Shown here in pieces: positions 16,523 to 22,350 of a stretch of 22,350 bases of DNA. The position numbers were made by a program, and so were the translations under genes. Source of the stretch: DIGJ01 sp036658435 (lineage in GTDB: Bacteria > Bacillota > Clostridia > Lachnospirales > Lachnospiraceae). The notes beneath the pieces are model-generated. The model was not told the origin of the DNA and made no database searches. It was given only the letters and a program-made list of their open reading frames with translations. The stretch spans positions 1 through 22,350 of the forward strand of contig JAVXEO010000041.1 in the NCBI GenBank assembly GCA_036658435.1, written 5' to 3'. Within the stretch, counting starts at the first letter, position 1. Each line of letters opens with the position of its first letter.

Positions 16523-16891
16523 ATGGAAAAAAGAATATTAGTGATTGATGATTCGCCTTTTGCGGCACAGCAGATTCGTGAGGTGGTAGAAGAACATGGA
16601 TATCACGTAGTTGGACATGCAAAAAGTGGGGAAGAAGGAATTGAAAAATATAAAGAACTGAAACCGGAATTTGTAATTTTAGATATTATTATGCCGGGAA
16701 TTGATGGATTAGAGACTGCAGAGATTCTCTTAAAGTATGATGTAAAAGCAAAAATCTTAATGCTAAGCTCGTTATGTGATGCTGAAACAATGGAAGAAGT
16801 CAGAAATATTGGATTAAAATATTTAATTCCGAAGCCATTGGATACGGATGTGCTGCTGGCTACGCTGGAATTGTTAGATAAACAAAAATAA
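16523..16891 (+). CDS. cheY: CheY-like single-domain response regulator
   Basis: This 122-residue receiver domain has no output domain. Phosphorylation by a histidine kinase is expected at Asp54 in VILDIIMPG. The acidic pair Asp9-Asp10, the switch Ser82 or Ser83 in MLSSLCD, and Lys104 in IPKPLD complete the active site. AAAGGAGG lies ten bases before the ATG. Coupling to the upstream CheX-like gene suggests a kinase-regulator-phosphatase circuit for motility. CheY of the flagellar switch is likely but not proven: many clostridial genomes have several stand-alone receivers, and no cheA, cheW or fliM lies in the window. Confidence 0.85.
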   Translation: MEKRILVIDDSPFAAQQIREVVEEHGYHVVGHAKSGEEGIEKYKELKPEFVILDIIMPGIDGLETAEILLKYDVKAKILMLSSLCDAETMEEVRNIGLKYLIPKPLDTDVLLATLELLDKQK

Positions 16892-16905
16892 AAATTTTCC
16901 ACAAT

Positions 16906-16963
16906 AAAAGGGTATACCGGGTTCGTAGGGAGAAAGCATCTGCGTACTGGGTATACCCTTTTT
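16906..16963. terminator. Bidirectional long-loop terminator between cheY and cvfB
   Basis: AAAAGGGTATACC (16906-16918) pairs with GGTATACCCTTTT (16950-16962), enclosing a loop of about 31 bases. Runs of T follow the stem in both directions, so it can end transcription of cheY on the + strand and of cvfB on the - strand. Confidence 0.75.
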
Positions 16964-17067
16964 ATTATGTAATAGGAAAGTCTCCTATTACATAATAATG
17001 CTCCGTTGTGGGTGCGCACGCTACGCTAAGGAACATGCTTTGGCGCGAGAGTCTGCAAAGCAGACTC
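16962..17067. repeat. Palindrome-rich, GC-rich intergenic element
   Basis: Two strong inverted repeats lie here. TTATTATGTAATAGGA (16962-16977) pairs perfectly over 16 bases with 16983-16998 around a five-base loop. GAGTCTGC (17049-17056) pairs with GCAGACTC (17060-17067) around AAA. The stretch between them is about 58 percent G+C, clearly above the flanking genes, and contains the palindrome GTGCGCAC. No open reading frame or T-run follows the hairpins. It may be a dispersed intergenic repeat, a small non-autonomous element or a structured RNA; none can be confirmed from one copy. Confidence 0.5.
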
Positions 17068-17068
17068 G

Positions 17069-17947
17069 TTAACCTATGGATTTTTGATGAATGCCATCCT
17101 CTTCGATGGTTATTTTCTTTTCTTTCATAAGGTGACCAATTCCACGTTTAAAAGCATTTTTACTTAAGGAAAATTCTTCTTTGATGTCTTCCGGAGAAGA
17201 TTTATCGTTATAAGGAAGGAAACCATCATGATCCAGGAGCATTTCATAAATCATTTCAGAATCGCTGTTTAACTGAATATGCACTTTTTCTCTTACACTT
17301 AAGTTAAGCTTTCCATCCTCGCGAACATCCGTAACACGAGCTTCAATGATTTCGCCTACAAAATATTCACGGAAAACTTCTTTCTTAGGGATAATAGCAG
17401 AGTACTGGTCGTCTACTGCAACAAAGACGCCAAAATTCCCACTGGGTTCGTATACCCTTCCGCTGACATGATCATCTGTCTGATAAGGAGCGTCACAACG
17501 AAGTGCTTTATAAACATTCATAGTGGCACAAAGACGTTCGCTTTTGTCAATGTAAAGGGTAACCAGAACCTCTTCACCGGCTTGTACTTTCTTTGTCTGC
17601 TCCTTAAAAGGCAGGAACAAATCTTTCGCAAGGCCCCAGTCTAAAAAGGCTCCAATTGCTCCGACTTCTACTACTTTAAGAATGGCAACCTCATGGAGCT
17701 TAAGGGTTGGATGAAGAAGAGTTGCAATAATACGATCTTCAGAATCTTTATAGATAAAGACGGTAAGAACATCGCCAATTTTGGTGCCTTCAGGCACCTG
17801 ATTGTTTGGAAGAAGTACTTTTTCTTCCTTTTCCGGCTGCCAGGAGGGACGCGTATTTTTCTCTGTTTCTCCTGATGAAATGAGGTACACCCCACTATTG
17901 GAATGCTCATTTACTATTAAATCTTGTGTTTCACCTAATCGAATCAT
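17069..17947 (-). CDS. cvfB: CvfB/YitL-type S1 RNA-binding protein
   Basis: CvfB-family proteins bind RNA through S1 domains and influence virulence and gene regulation in staphylococci; the exact target here is unknown. The 292-residue protein has the family's usual length and order. An N-terminal S1-like segment spans about 1-80 (with the GDVLTVFIYKDSEDRI stretch). A second S1 domain at about 87-145 contains VGAIGAFLDWGLAKDLFLP, and a third at about 160-220 contains SGNFGVFVAVDDQYSAIIP. A winged-helix C-terminus follows. The ATG at 17947 follows the stop of the upstream thioesterase without a gap, and GAAAGGA lies inside the end of that gene, so the two are translationally coupled. Confidence 0.9.
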   Translation of the reverse strand: MIRLGETQDLIVNEHSNSGVYLISSGETEKNTRPSWQPEKEEKVLLPNNQVPEGTKIGDVLTVFIYKDSEDRIIATLLHPTLKLHEVAILKVVEVGAIGAFLDWGLAKDLFLPFKEQTKKVQAGEEVLVTLYIDKSERLCATMNVYKALRCDAPYQTDDHVSGRVYEPSGNFGVFVAVDDQYSAIIPKKEVFREYFVGEIIEARVTDVREDGKLNLSVREKVHIQLNSDSEMIYEMLLDHDGFLPYNDKSSPEDIKEEFSLSKNAFKRGIGHLMKEKKITIEEDGIHQKSIG

Positions 17948-18661
17948 TTATGAGTCCTTTCTTGTAAATTCTACAATGGCATAAATCGTATCATCTGGAT
18001 GGCACAGAGTAACGAGGTATGTATGGTTGTAAAGGGCAACTTTAGGAATGATGAGATCTCCTAAATAGGCAGAGGAACGATATTCTGCACGCATTTGTTT
18101 TACTGGAAAATCGGGAGGAAGGTATGCTTGCGCCATCTGTACATACTGCCCATTATTAACGTGATTGTTGGTATCAAGGTTAGATGAAATAACAGGAAAC
18201 CCTTCTCGGGTCTGAAGATGTTCCGGAAGCTTGATTTTCCTTGGTGCATAGTCCATGGGATATTTTTCCTCATAACCATATAAATCAGCGGCTTCTTTGG
18301 GAATGCGAACCATATGAGAAGTCTCTGTGTCCAGATAAATCCAAATAGAATTGGCATAGGCAAAGGGATGTCCTGCTTCATCCTGCATTAAAAAATTACG
18401 AGAGCCATAAATGCCCTTAAAAGAATATGCCCAGGTTCCTGTTATAATTTTATCTCCAAAATGTGGATATCTTTCAATGACAATCTGCCAAGAGTTAAGA
18501 ATCCAAGCTCTTTTCTCGTGCTCCAAGTAATCAAGACCAAGACCAATCCCTTCGGATTGGAAAGTGCTGCAGTCCTGAAAATAATTAATAATACCGGGCA
18601 GGGTCAAATTTTTGTCCGGTCCAACTTCACTATACCGCACATAACTGTCAAACTGATACAT
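17948..18661 (-). CDS. Acyl-ACP thioesterase (FatA/FatB-like)
   Basis: This enzyme hydrolyses acyl-ACP to free fatty acid and ACP. The 237-residue protein is a double hotdog of the bacterial acyl-ACP thioesterase family. The N-terminal hotdog begins FDSYVRYSEVGPDKNLTLP, with GSRNFLMQDEAG at about 86-97. The C-terminal hotdog holds the active-site segment SNLDTNNHVNNGQY with Asp163, Asn165 and His167, and Glu193 in RAEYRSSA. It is translated from ATG 18661 behind GGAG and is followed directly by cvfB. The chain-length preference is not readable by eye. The presence of both thioesterase and synthesis operon in one window is positional only; they are about 10 kb apart. Confidence 0.9.
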   Translation of the reverse strand: MYQFDSYVRYSEVGPDKNLTLPGIINYFQDCSTFQSEGIGLGLDYLEHEKRAWILNSWQIVIERYPHFGDKIITGTWAYSFKGIYGSRNFLMQDEAGHPFAYANSIWIYLDTETSHMVRIPKEAADLYGYEEKYPMDYAPRKIKLPEHLQTREGFPVISSNLDTNNHVNNGQYVQMAQAYLPPDFPVKQMRAEYRSSAYLGDLIIPKVALYNHTYLVTLCHPDDTIYAIVEFTRKDS

Positions 18662-18692
18662 ATTGTCATCTCCAAAATATTAGTGTATTCCT

Positions 18693-18698
18693 ATTATA
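18693..18698 (-). promoter_or_regulatory. Candidate -10 box for the thioesterase-cvfB operon
   Basis: On the - strand a perfect TATAAT (18698-18693) lies 32 bases before the ATG at 18661. The -35 at 17-base spacing is CTAGTT, a poor match, so the element is tentative. Confidence 0.4.
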
Positions 18699-18720
18699 GC
18701 ATTATTATAAAAAAAAACTA

Positions 18721-18749
18721 GTGAAATAATTAAATATTTGGTATATAAT
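18721..18749 (+). promoter_or_regulatory. Sigma-A-type promoter for the small protein and CPBP genes
   Basis: GTGAAA (18721-18726) and a perfect TATAAT (18744-18749) are 17 bases apart. The start point would be near 18756, just ahead of the AAGGAGGT ribosome binding site at 18771-18778. It is divergent from the thioesterase promoter. Confidence 0.65.
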
Positions 18750-18784
18750 AGGAGACACTAAAGATATAACAAGGAGGTACCAAT

Positions 18785-19018
18785 ATGAAGTTTAATAATA
18801 TTACAGATGTGGACAAGTTTTTTGAGGTGATTGATCATTGTAAAGGAAAAGTGGAACTGGTTTCAGAAGAGGGTGACCGATTAAATTTAAAGTCAAAACT
18901 TTGCCAATACGTTTCTTTAGCAAAGATTTTTTCGGATGGAACGATTCCGGAACTGGAGATTCTTGCATACGAACCGGAAGATGTTGATAAATTATTGAAG
19001 TTTATGATCAATGGCTGA
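18785..19018 (+). CDS. Small hypothetical protein (77 residues)
   Basis: I cannot name this 77-residue protein. It is soluble-looking and mixed in charge, with no signal peptide or membrane span. A predicted start helix (TDVDKFFEVIDHCKG) is followed by alternating strands around VELVSEEGDRLNLKSKL. A C-terminal acidic segment (ILAYEPEDVDKLLKFM) looks helical. Two cysteines at 19 and 40 do not form a motif. It is clearly a gene: promoter, strong AAGGAGGT and ATG are well placed, and its last eight bases overlap the start of the CPBP-family membrane protease, implying coupled expression. A regulatory or accessory link to that protease is a guess only. Confidence 0.78.
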   Translation: MKFNNITDVDKFFEVIDHCKGKVELVSEEGDRLNLKSKLCQYVSLAKIFSDGTIPELEILAYEPEDVDKLLKFMING

Positions 19019-20003
19019 TTCTAAGAATCGAGTTCGCCGAGTTAATTTGACATTTTTAATAACGGTAATCACAGCATTAACGGCATCGTTGATTTTTCAG
19101 TTTGTTCCTATTATCCATGAGAACATTCTTGTGAATTTATTGGTATCACAGGCAATTTATGTGATACCGGTAGCTGTATATTTAGGTACGGGAACGGAAG
19201 ATGTAAGAAAGCTGCTGCGAATAAAAAAAATAAATCCCATTAATATTATTTTACTGGTGATTTTTTCATTTTTTATTTCACCCCTTTTGACATTCCTCAA
19301 TGGAATTTCCCTTCTTTTTACCTCCAATGAAACTTCTCAGGCAATAGTAGGTGCAACACAGGACTATCCCCTTATCGTATGTCTGTTTGCAATTGCGGTG
19401 ATTCCTGCAATTTTGGAAGAAAGCGTTTACCGTGGGGTATTCTTTAATGAATATCGAAAGATAAATGCAAAAGCAGGAATTGTTTTAAGTGGCTTACTCT
19501 TTGGGCTGATGCATATGAATTTCAATCAATTTATTTATGCATTTGCCATGGGAATGATTTTTGCACTGGTGGTAGAAGCAACGGATTCTATTGTATCATC
19601 GATGATTGTACACTTTACTATTAACGGAAGTTCCGTTTTGCTGAGCTGGCTTCTGCCAAAAGTACAAAAATTGGTAATGGAAGCGGCACCGGGGAAAGAA
19701 GAACTGATTCAAACAATGGAAAATACGGTTCTTTCCAAAGAAACGCTGCTACCGGTGATTGCAGTTTATGGAATTTTGTCCATATTTACAACATCCATAG
19801 CCTTTGCCATATTAACGGCGGTTAACCAGATTCAGAAGCAACCCAATATATGGAAACATTTATTTCGAAAAAACCAAGAAAATCAAGAAAACCAAGAAAA
19901 TCAAGAAAGCCAAGAAAAACAAAAGGGACACATGATAAGTGCGCCGCTTTTGGCAGGGATACTGGCTTGCTTATTTATAATGCTTTACCAACAGTTTACC
20001 TAA
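19011..20003 (+). CDS. CPBP-family intramembrane metalloprotease
   Basis: The CPBP (Abi, CAAX-protease-like) family are membrane glutamic/metal proteases with varied roles, including peptide processing and immunity to bacteriocins. The 330-residue protein has several hydrophobic spans. The three family motifs are EESVYRG (Glu136, Glu137, Arg141), FGLMH (Phe164 to His168) and HFTINGSS (His201, Asn205). A long cytoplasm-like insert at about 280-308 carries a repeated Asn-Gln-Glu motif, followed by a last span at about 311-327. The ATG overlaps the upstream small gene by eight bases. The target is unknown; no bacteriocin or peptide gene lies beside it. Confidence 0.88.
   Translation: MADSKNRVRRVNLTFLITVITALTASLIFQFVPIIHENILVNLLVSQAIYVIPVAVYLGTGTEDVRKLLRIKKINPINIILLVIFSFFISPLLTFLNGISLLFTSNETSQAIVGATQDYPLIVCLFAIAVIPAILEESVYRGVFFNEYRKINAKAGIVLSGLLFGLMHMNFNQFIYAFAMGMIFALVVEATDSIVSSMIVHFTINGSSVLLSWLLPKVQKLVMEAAPGKEELIQTMENTVLSKETLLPVIAVYGILSIFTTSIAFAILTAVNQIQKQPNIWKHLFRKNQENQENQENQESQEKQKGHMISAPLLAGILACLFIMLYQQFT
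19872..19916 (+). repeat. Tandem 9-base repeat encoding Asn-Gln-Glu
   Basis: Five tandem units of nine bases of the type AAyCAAGAA encode NQE, NQE, NQE, NQE, SQE at residues 288-302 of the CPBP protein, alternating AAC and AAT in the first codon. The period is a multiple of three, so copy changes would lengthen or shorten a linker without breaking the frame. Confidence 0.85.
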
Positions 20004-20008
20004 TGGAT

Positions 20009-20036
20009 AAAAGGGAGTGTAAGAACACTCCCTTTT
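20009..20036. terminator. Bidirectional terminator between the CPBP gene and yjfB
   Basis: AAAAGGGAGTGT (20009-20020) pairs perfectly with ACACTCCCTTTT (20025-20036) around a four-base AAGA loop. T-runs at both ends of the stem serve the CPBP gene on the + strand and the small gene stopping at 20038 on the - strand. Confidence 0.92.
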
Positions 20037-20037
20037 A

Positions 20038-20214
20038 TTAAAGACAAATATCAATGGTTTGTCCTAGGCTTGGAGTGACAGATTGTTCCATCATTTTAAC
20101 CATGCCTTCTCCTGCCGCTTCGACAGTGGACAAATTTTGACTTAGGACGGCAACATTAACTTGAGTCATGATGTTTTGCTGGCTCAAGGCCATCGATAAT
20201 CCGGGGATATCCAT
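20038..20214 (-). CDS. yjfB: YjfB-family small motility protein
   Basis: This 58-residue gene has its ATG at 20214 behind a strong AAAAGGAGGGC and its stop one base from the shared terminator. The protein begins MDIPGLSMALSQQNIMTQVN and continues with VAVLSQNLSTVEAAGEGMVK, matching the small YjfB family described as putative motility proteins in Firmicutes. The M-D-I-P start and the repeated hydrophobic, glutamine-rich helix are the family's recognisable features. Function is not established; in Bacillus the gene belongs to the flagellar-sigma regulon. A candidate sigma-28 -10 element lies upstream at 20287-20294. It is the only gene of its direction between the CPBP gene and trxB. Confidence 0.8.
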   Translation of the reverse strand: MDIPGLSMALSQQNIMTQVNVAVLSQNLSTVEAAGEGMVKMMEQSVTPSLGQTIDICL

Positions 20215-20286
20215 GATAAGCCCTCCTTTTCTATGATATTGGAGTCAAAAGGCAAATAAATGATAAGAAATTACCTTCCTTTCATG

Positions 20287-20294
20287 ATATCGGC
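20287..20294 (-). promoter_or_regulatory. Candidate flagellar sigma-28 -10 element for yjfB
   Basis: Read on the - strand this is GCCGATAT, seven of eight bases of the sigma-28 consensus GCCGATAA. The -35 region about 15-16 bases upstream (TTTA or TTAT) only weakly resembles TAAA. The leader to the ATG at 20214 would be about 65-70 bases. Confidence 0.5.
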
Positions 20295-20298
20295 ATAA

Positions 20299-20328
20299 TT
20301 CGAACAAAAATAAAGAGCATCTCATACT
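20299..20328 (+). promoter_or_regulatory. Weak candidate promoter for trxB
   Basis: TTCGAA (20299-20304) and CATACT (20323-20328) are 18 bases apart, about 30 bases before the trxB ATG. Both boxes are imperfect. It overlaps the back of the yjfB promoter region, so the two genes may share a divergent control segment. Confidence 0.3.
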
Positions 20329-20360
20329 ATGTAAAACAGGAAGACAGATAGGAGAAAATT

Positions 20361-21281
20361 ATGAAAACATTATATGATACCATTATTATTGGCTCTGGAC
20401 CTGCAGGACTGACGGCAGGAATTTATGGTAAGAGGGCAGAACTTTCCATTCTGATTATTGAAAAGGACCCTATGAGCGGAGGGCAGATTATAAATACCTA
20501 TGAAGTAGACAATTATCCGGGATTACCGGGAATTACCGGGTTTGAACTTGCAACACAGTTTCGGGAACACTGTAATAAATTAGGAGTTTCTTTTGTTGAG
20601 GGTGAGGTAATACGTGCAGATCTAGAAGGAGACGTTAAAAAAATATGGATAAATGATAAGGAAGTCTATGAAGCAAAGACGGTAATTATTGCAGGAGGGG
20701 CAGTAAATCGTAAACTACGCATTCCGGGGGAAAAGGAATTTGCAGGAAAGGGTGTCTCCTATTGTGCAACCTGTGATGGCGCTTTTTTTAAAAACCAGGA
20801 AGTTATTGTTGTTGGAGGTGGGGACGTTGCCGTTGAAGATGCTATTTTCTTAGGAAGAGGCTGTAAGAAAGTTTCTCTTATACATCGAAGGGATCAGCTA
20901 AGAGCGGCGAAAACATTGATTTCAAAACTGGAATCTATGGATAATATTGAAGTTGTATGGGATAGCGTAGTAGAAAAGATAGAAGGAAAGGACTTTGTGG
21001 AGTCGGTAACCATACGCAATCTAAAAACTATGGAAGAAAAAAAATGTAAAGCGGAAGGTGTATTTGTTGCAGTAGGAACGATTCCAAATACAGAAATATA
21101 TGGAGATATACTGGATTTAAATGAAAATGGATACATTGTGGCGGGTGAAAATTGTGCTACGAATGTGGAGGGAGTTTATGCCGCCGGAGATATCCGTCAA
21201 AAACATTTAAAACAGATTATTACAGCCGCAGCAGATGGTGCAAATGCAATTACAACTGTAGAACAATATTTGAATAAATAG
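20361..21281 (+). CDS. trxB: Thioredoxin reductase (TrxB family)
   Basis: TrxB passes electrons from NADPH through FAD and a redox disulfide to thioredoxin, keeping cytoplasmic thiols reduced. The 306-residue protein has the low-molecular-weight layout. The FAD motif is GSGPAGLTAGIYGKRA at about 11-26. The redox pair is Cys135 and Cys138 in YCATCDG. The NADPH-binding VGGGDVAVEDA is at about 151-161, with HRRDQLRA at 175-182 carrying the basic residues for the NADPH phosphate. The C-terminal FAD motif is GVYAAGDIRQK. AGGAG lies about nine bases before the ATG. No thioredoxin gene is adjacent. Ferredoxin-linked reductases of this fold are unlikely given the HRR motif. Confidence 0.94.
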   Translation: MKTLYDTIIIGSGPAGLTAGIYGKRAELSILIIEKDPMSGGQIINTYEVDNYPGLPGITGFELATQFREHCNKLGVSFVEGEVIRADLEGDVKKIWINDKEVYEAKTVIIAGGAVNRKLRIPGEKEFAGKGVSYCATCDGAFFKNQEVIVVGGGDVAVEDAIFLGRGCKKVSLIHRRDQLRAAKTLISKLESMDNIEVVWDSVVEKIEGKDFVESVTIRNLKTMEEKKCKAEGVFVAVGTIPNTEIYGDILDLNENGYIVAGENCATNVEGVYAAGDIRQKHLKQIITAAADGANAITTVEQYLNK

Positions 21282-21314
21282 ATCCTAGGAAAATATTGGA
21301 ATATTGAAAAAATA

Positions 21315-21343
21315 TTGACTTTTGTACAATAATTTGATACAAT
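21315..21343 (+). promoter_or_regulatory. Sigma-A-type promoter for the SH3-domain protein
   Basis: TTGACT (21315-21320) and TACAAT (21338-21343) are 17 bases apart with one mismatch each. Transcription would start near 21350, giving a leader of about 67 bases. No clear terminator for trxB precedes it. Confidence 0.8.
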
Positions 21344-21416
21344 AATTACAGAATTTGCGTGTAATAAGTTTGTAACAATTAGAGAAAAGATTTAACAATT
21401 GGAGGAAAAAACAGAA

Positions 21417-22350
21417 ATGATAAAAGTAGGGGCAGTAAAATCAGCACTTTGCCTTGGAGTGGCGGCACTTCTTGTAGTTGGTGCGAATGAAGCTAAAACA
21501 TATGCAACCGGTATCTGTGCAGAGACAAGCCTTGCGGGAATTTCGTTATCCTTAGAGCAATATATAGAGACAAAGGCTATAGCAGAAACTGCATTAACCG
21601 ACATCAACAAAATGAGCAGAATAATGGAAGAACCGAAAGAAGAACCAAAAGAAGAGATCGTGAAAGAAGCAGAAGAGGCACCGGTGGTGGAGAAGGTTTC
21701 CAAATATGAAAATATGGGAATTTCCGTAGCCAATGATTATGTAAATATTCGAAAAAAACCGGATACAGAAAGTGAAATTTTAGGTAAGCTTTACAGAGGA
21801 TCGGCAGCTACCATTCTCAAAAGAGACGGGGACTGGGTTAAGATTGAATCCGGAAGCGTAAAAGGATACATAAAGTCTGAATTTTTAGCAATCGGGTTTG
21901 ATGCAGAAGAATTAGAAGATATGTTTGGAACAAAATGGGCAACGGTAAATACAACTACATTGAAGGTTAGAGAAAAGAAAAATACAGATTCTATTGTACT
22001 GGGATTAATTCCAATGGGTGAAACCTATGAAGTAATTAAAGAATATGATGACTGGGTTAAGATTTTAGTGGATGAAGGTGGAGACGGTGATGAAAGTACA
22101 AAGGGCTATGTTTCAGGAGACTTTGTGGATATTACCGTTGAATTTGAACATGCTATTTCAGTAGAAGAAGAACAAGCAGAACTTCGCAGGGCAGAAGAGG
22201 CAAGAAAAGCAGAGGAAGAAAGACTAAAGAAATTAGAAGAAGAAAATAGAAGAAAAGAGCAACAGAGCTCCAATAATACAAGCTCCAATAATACAAGCTC
22301 CAATAATACAAGCTCCAATAATACAAGCTCCAATAATACAAGCTCCAATA
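21417..22350 (+). CDS. Secreted double bacterial SH3-domain protein (3' partial)
   Basis: The frame opens at ATG 21417 behind GGAGG and is still open at the window end after 311 codons. It has an N-terminal signal peptide (MIKVGAVKSALCLGVAALLV, with a possible cleavage after TYA near residue 30) and a Glu/Lys-rich stretch at about 78-97. Two bacterial SH3 domains follow at about 101-161 (DYVNIRKKPD, GDWVKI, GYIKSEFL) and about 176-245 (TLKVREKKN, DDWVKI, GYVSGDFV). A charged coiled coil spans about 250-283, then a repeated Ser-Ser-Asn-Asn-Thr linker. In clostridia this architecture commonly ends in an NlpC/P60 endopeptidase domain, so a cell wall hydrolase is likely, but that domain lies outside the window. 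Confidence 0.85.
   Translation, partial: MIKVGAVKSALCLGVAALLVVGANEAKTYATGICAETSLAGISLSLEQYIETKAIAETALTDINKMSRIMEEPKEEPKEEIVKEAEEAPVVEKVSKYENMGISVANDYVNIRKKPDTESEILGKLYRGSAATILKRDGDWVKIESGSVKGYIKSEFLAIGFDAEELEDMFGTKWATVNTTTLKVREKKNTDSIVLGLIPMGETYEVIKEYDDWVKILVDEGGDGDESTKGYVSGDFVDITVEFEHAISVEEEQAELRRAEEARKAEEERLKKLEEENRRKEQQSSNNTSSNNTSSNNTSSNNTSSNNTSSN
22266..22350 (+). repeat. Perfect 15-base tandem repeat encoding SSNNT
   Basis: The unit AGCTCCAATAATACA starts at 22266 and is repeated without any base change five times, then two thirds of a sixth copy reaches the window edge. Each unit encodes Ser-Ser-Asn-Asn-Thr in the SH3-protein linker. Perfect identity at the DNA level points to recent slippage expansion; the 15-base period keeps the frame whatever the copy number. 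Confidence 0.97.

Noticed and set aside
21282..21314. Terminator after trxB
   Set aside because: There are AATATT-type short repeats but no stable GC-containing stem followed by a T-run, so it is not listed.
22106..22348. A - strand frame with repeated LELVL segments opposite the SH3 protein
   Set aside because: The apparent protein repeat is only the reverse complement of the SSNNT-coding repeat and the coiled coil; no start signal is seen.
22266..22350. CRISPR array
   Set aside because: The 15-base units are directly adjacent with no spacers and are in frame inside a gene.

Overview
The window reads as a chromosomal segment of an AT-rich, motile member of the Clostridia, most likely Lachnospiraceae. 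The clues are low-GC codon usage, strong AAGGAGG-type ribosome binding sites, a FabK-type enoyl reductase at the end of a clustered type II fatty acid synthesis operon, a Bacillus-like Mbl/FlhO/FlhP gene order, and a ComFC/YvyF pair. Species assignment is not possible from sequence inspection alone. No rRNA, tRNA, CRISPR array, prophage or insertion sequence was seen. No gap without a gene exceeds 300 bases; the largest, about 290 bases at 8324-8615, holds two divergent promoters.

Region 1 (1-7858, + strand) is a tightly packed fatty acid synthesis operon: 'fabD (5' end outside the window), fabG, fabF, accB, fabZ, accC, a fused accD-accA, and a FabK-like enoyl reductase. It supplies malonyl-CoA (AccB, AccC, AccDA), loads it onto ACP (FabD), and elongates and reduces it (FabF, FabG, FabZ, FabK). 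No acpP gene lies in the visible part. Region 2 (7850-8323, - strand) is an unrecognised four-helix membrane protein running tail-to-tail into fabK.

Region 3 (8481-11660, + strand) has a strong sigma-A-type promoter followed by an MreB/Mbl-family cytoskeletal gene, two flagellar rod/hook-family genes (flgF/flhO and flgG/flhP), a stand-alone rod-binding FlgJ-type gene and an intrinsic terminator. Region 4 (11682-16963, + strand) holds recD2, a nucleotidyltransferase, comFC, yvyF, a CheX-like gene and a CheY-like single-domain response regulator, ending in a long-loop hairpin that can terminate in both directions.

Region 5 (16962-18661) has a GC-rich, palindrome-rich intergenic stretch, then on the - strand a cvfB-like S1 protein gene transcribed behind an acyl-ACP thioesterase gene. 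Region 6 (18721-22350) has a divergent promoter driving a 77-residue protein of unknown function coupled to a CPBP-family membrane protease. A shared terminator separates these from a small - strand YjfB-type motility protein with a candidate flagellar-sigma promoter. After that come trxB and the 5' part of a secreted double-SH3 protein, whose gene runs off the window inside a perfect 15-base tandem repeat.

Most of the window is recognisable housekeeping and motility content. I do not see convincing evidence for an undescribed multi-gene system. The points most worth a second look are the AccD-AccA fusion, the cysteine cluster in the FabK-like protein, the CheX-CheY pair where flgM might be expected, the structured intergenic element, the YjfB gene, and the in-frame repeats.
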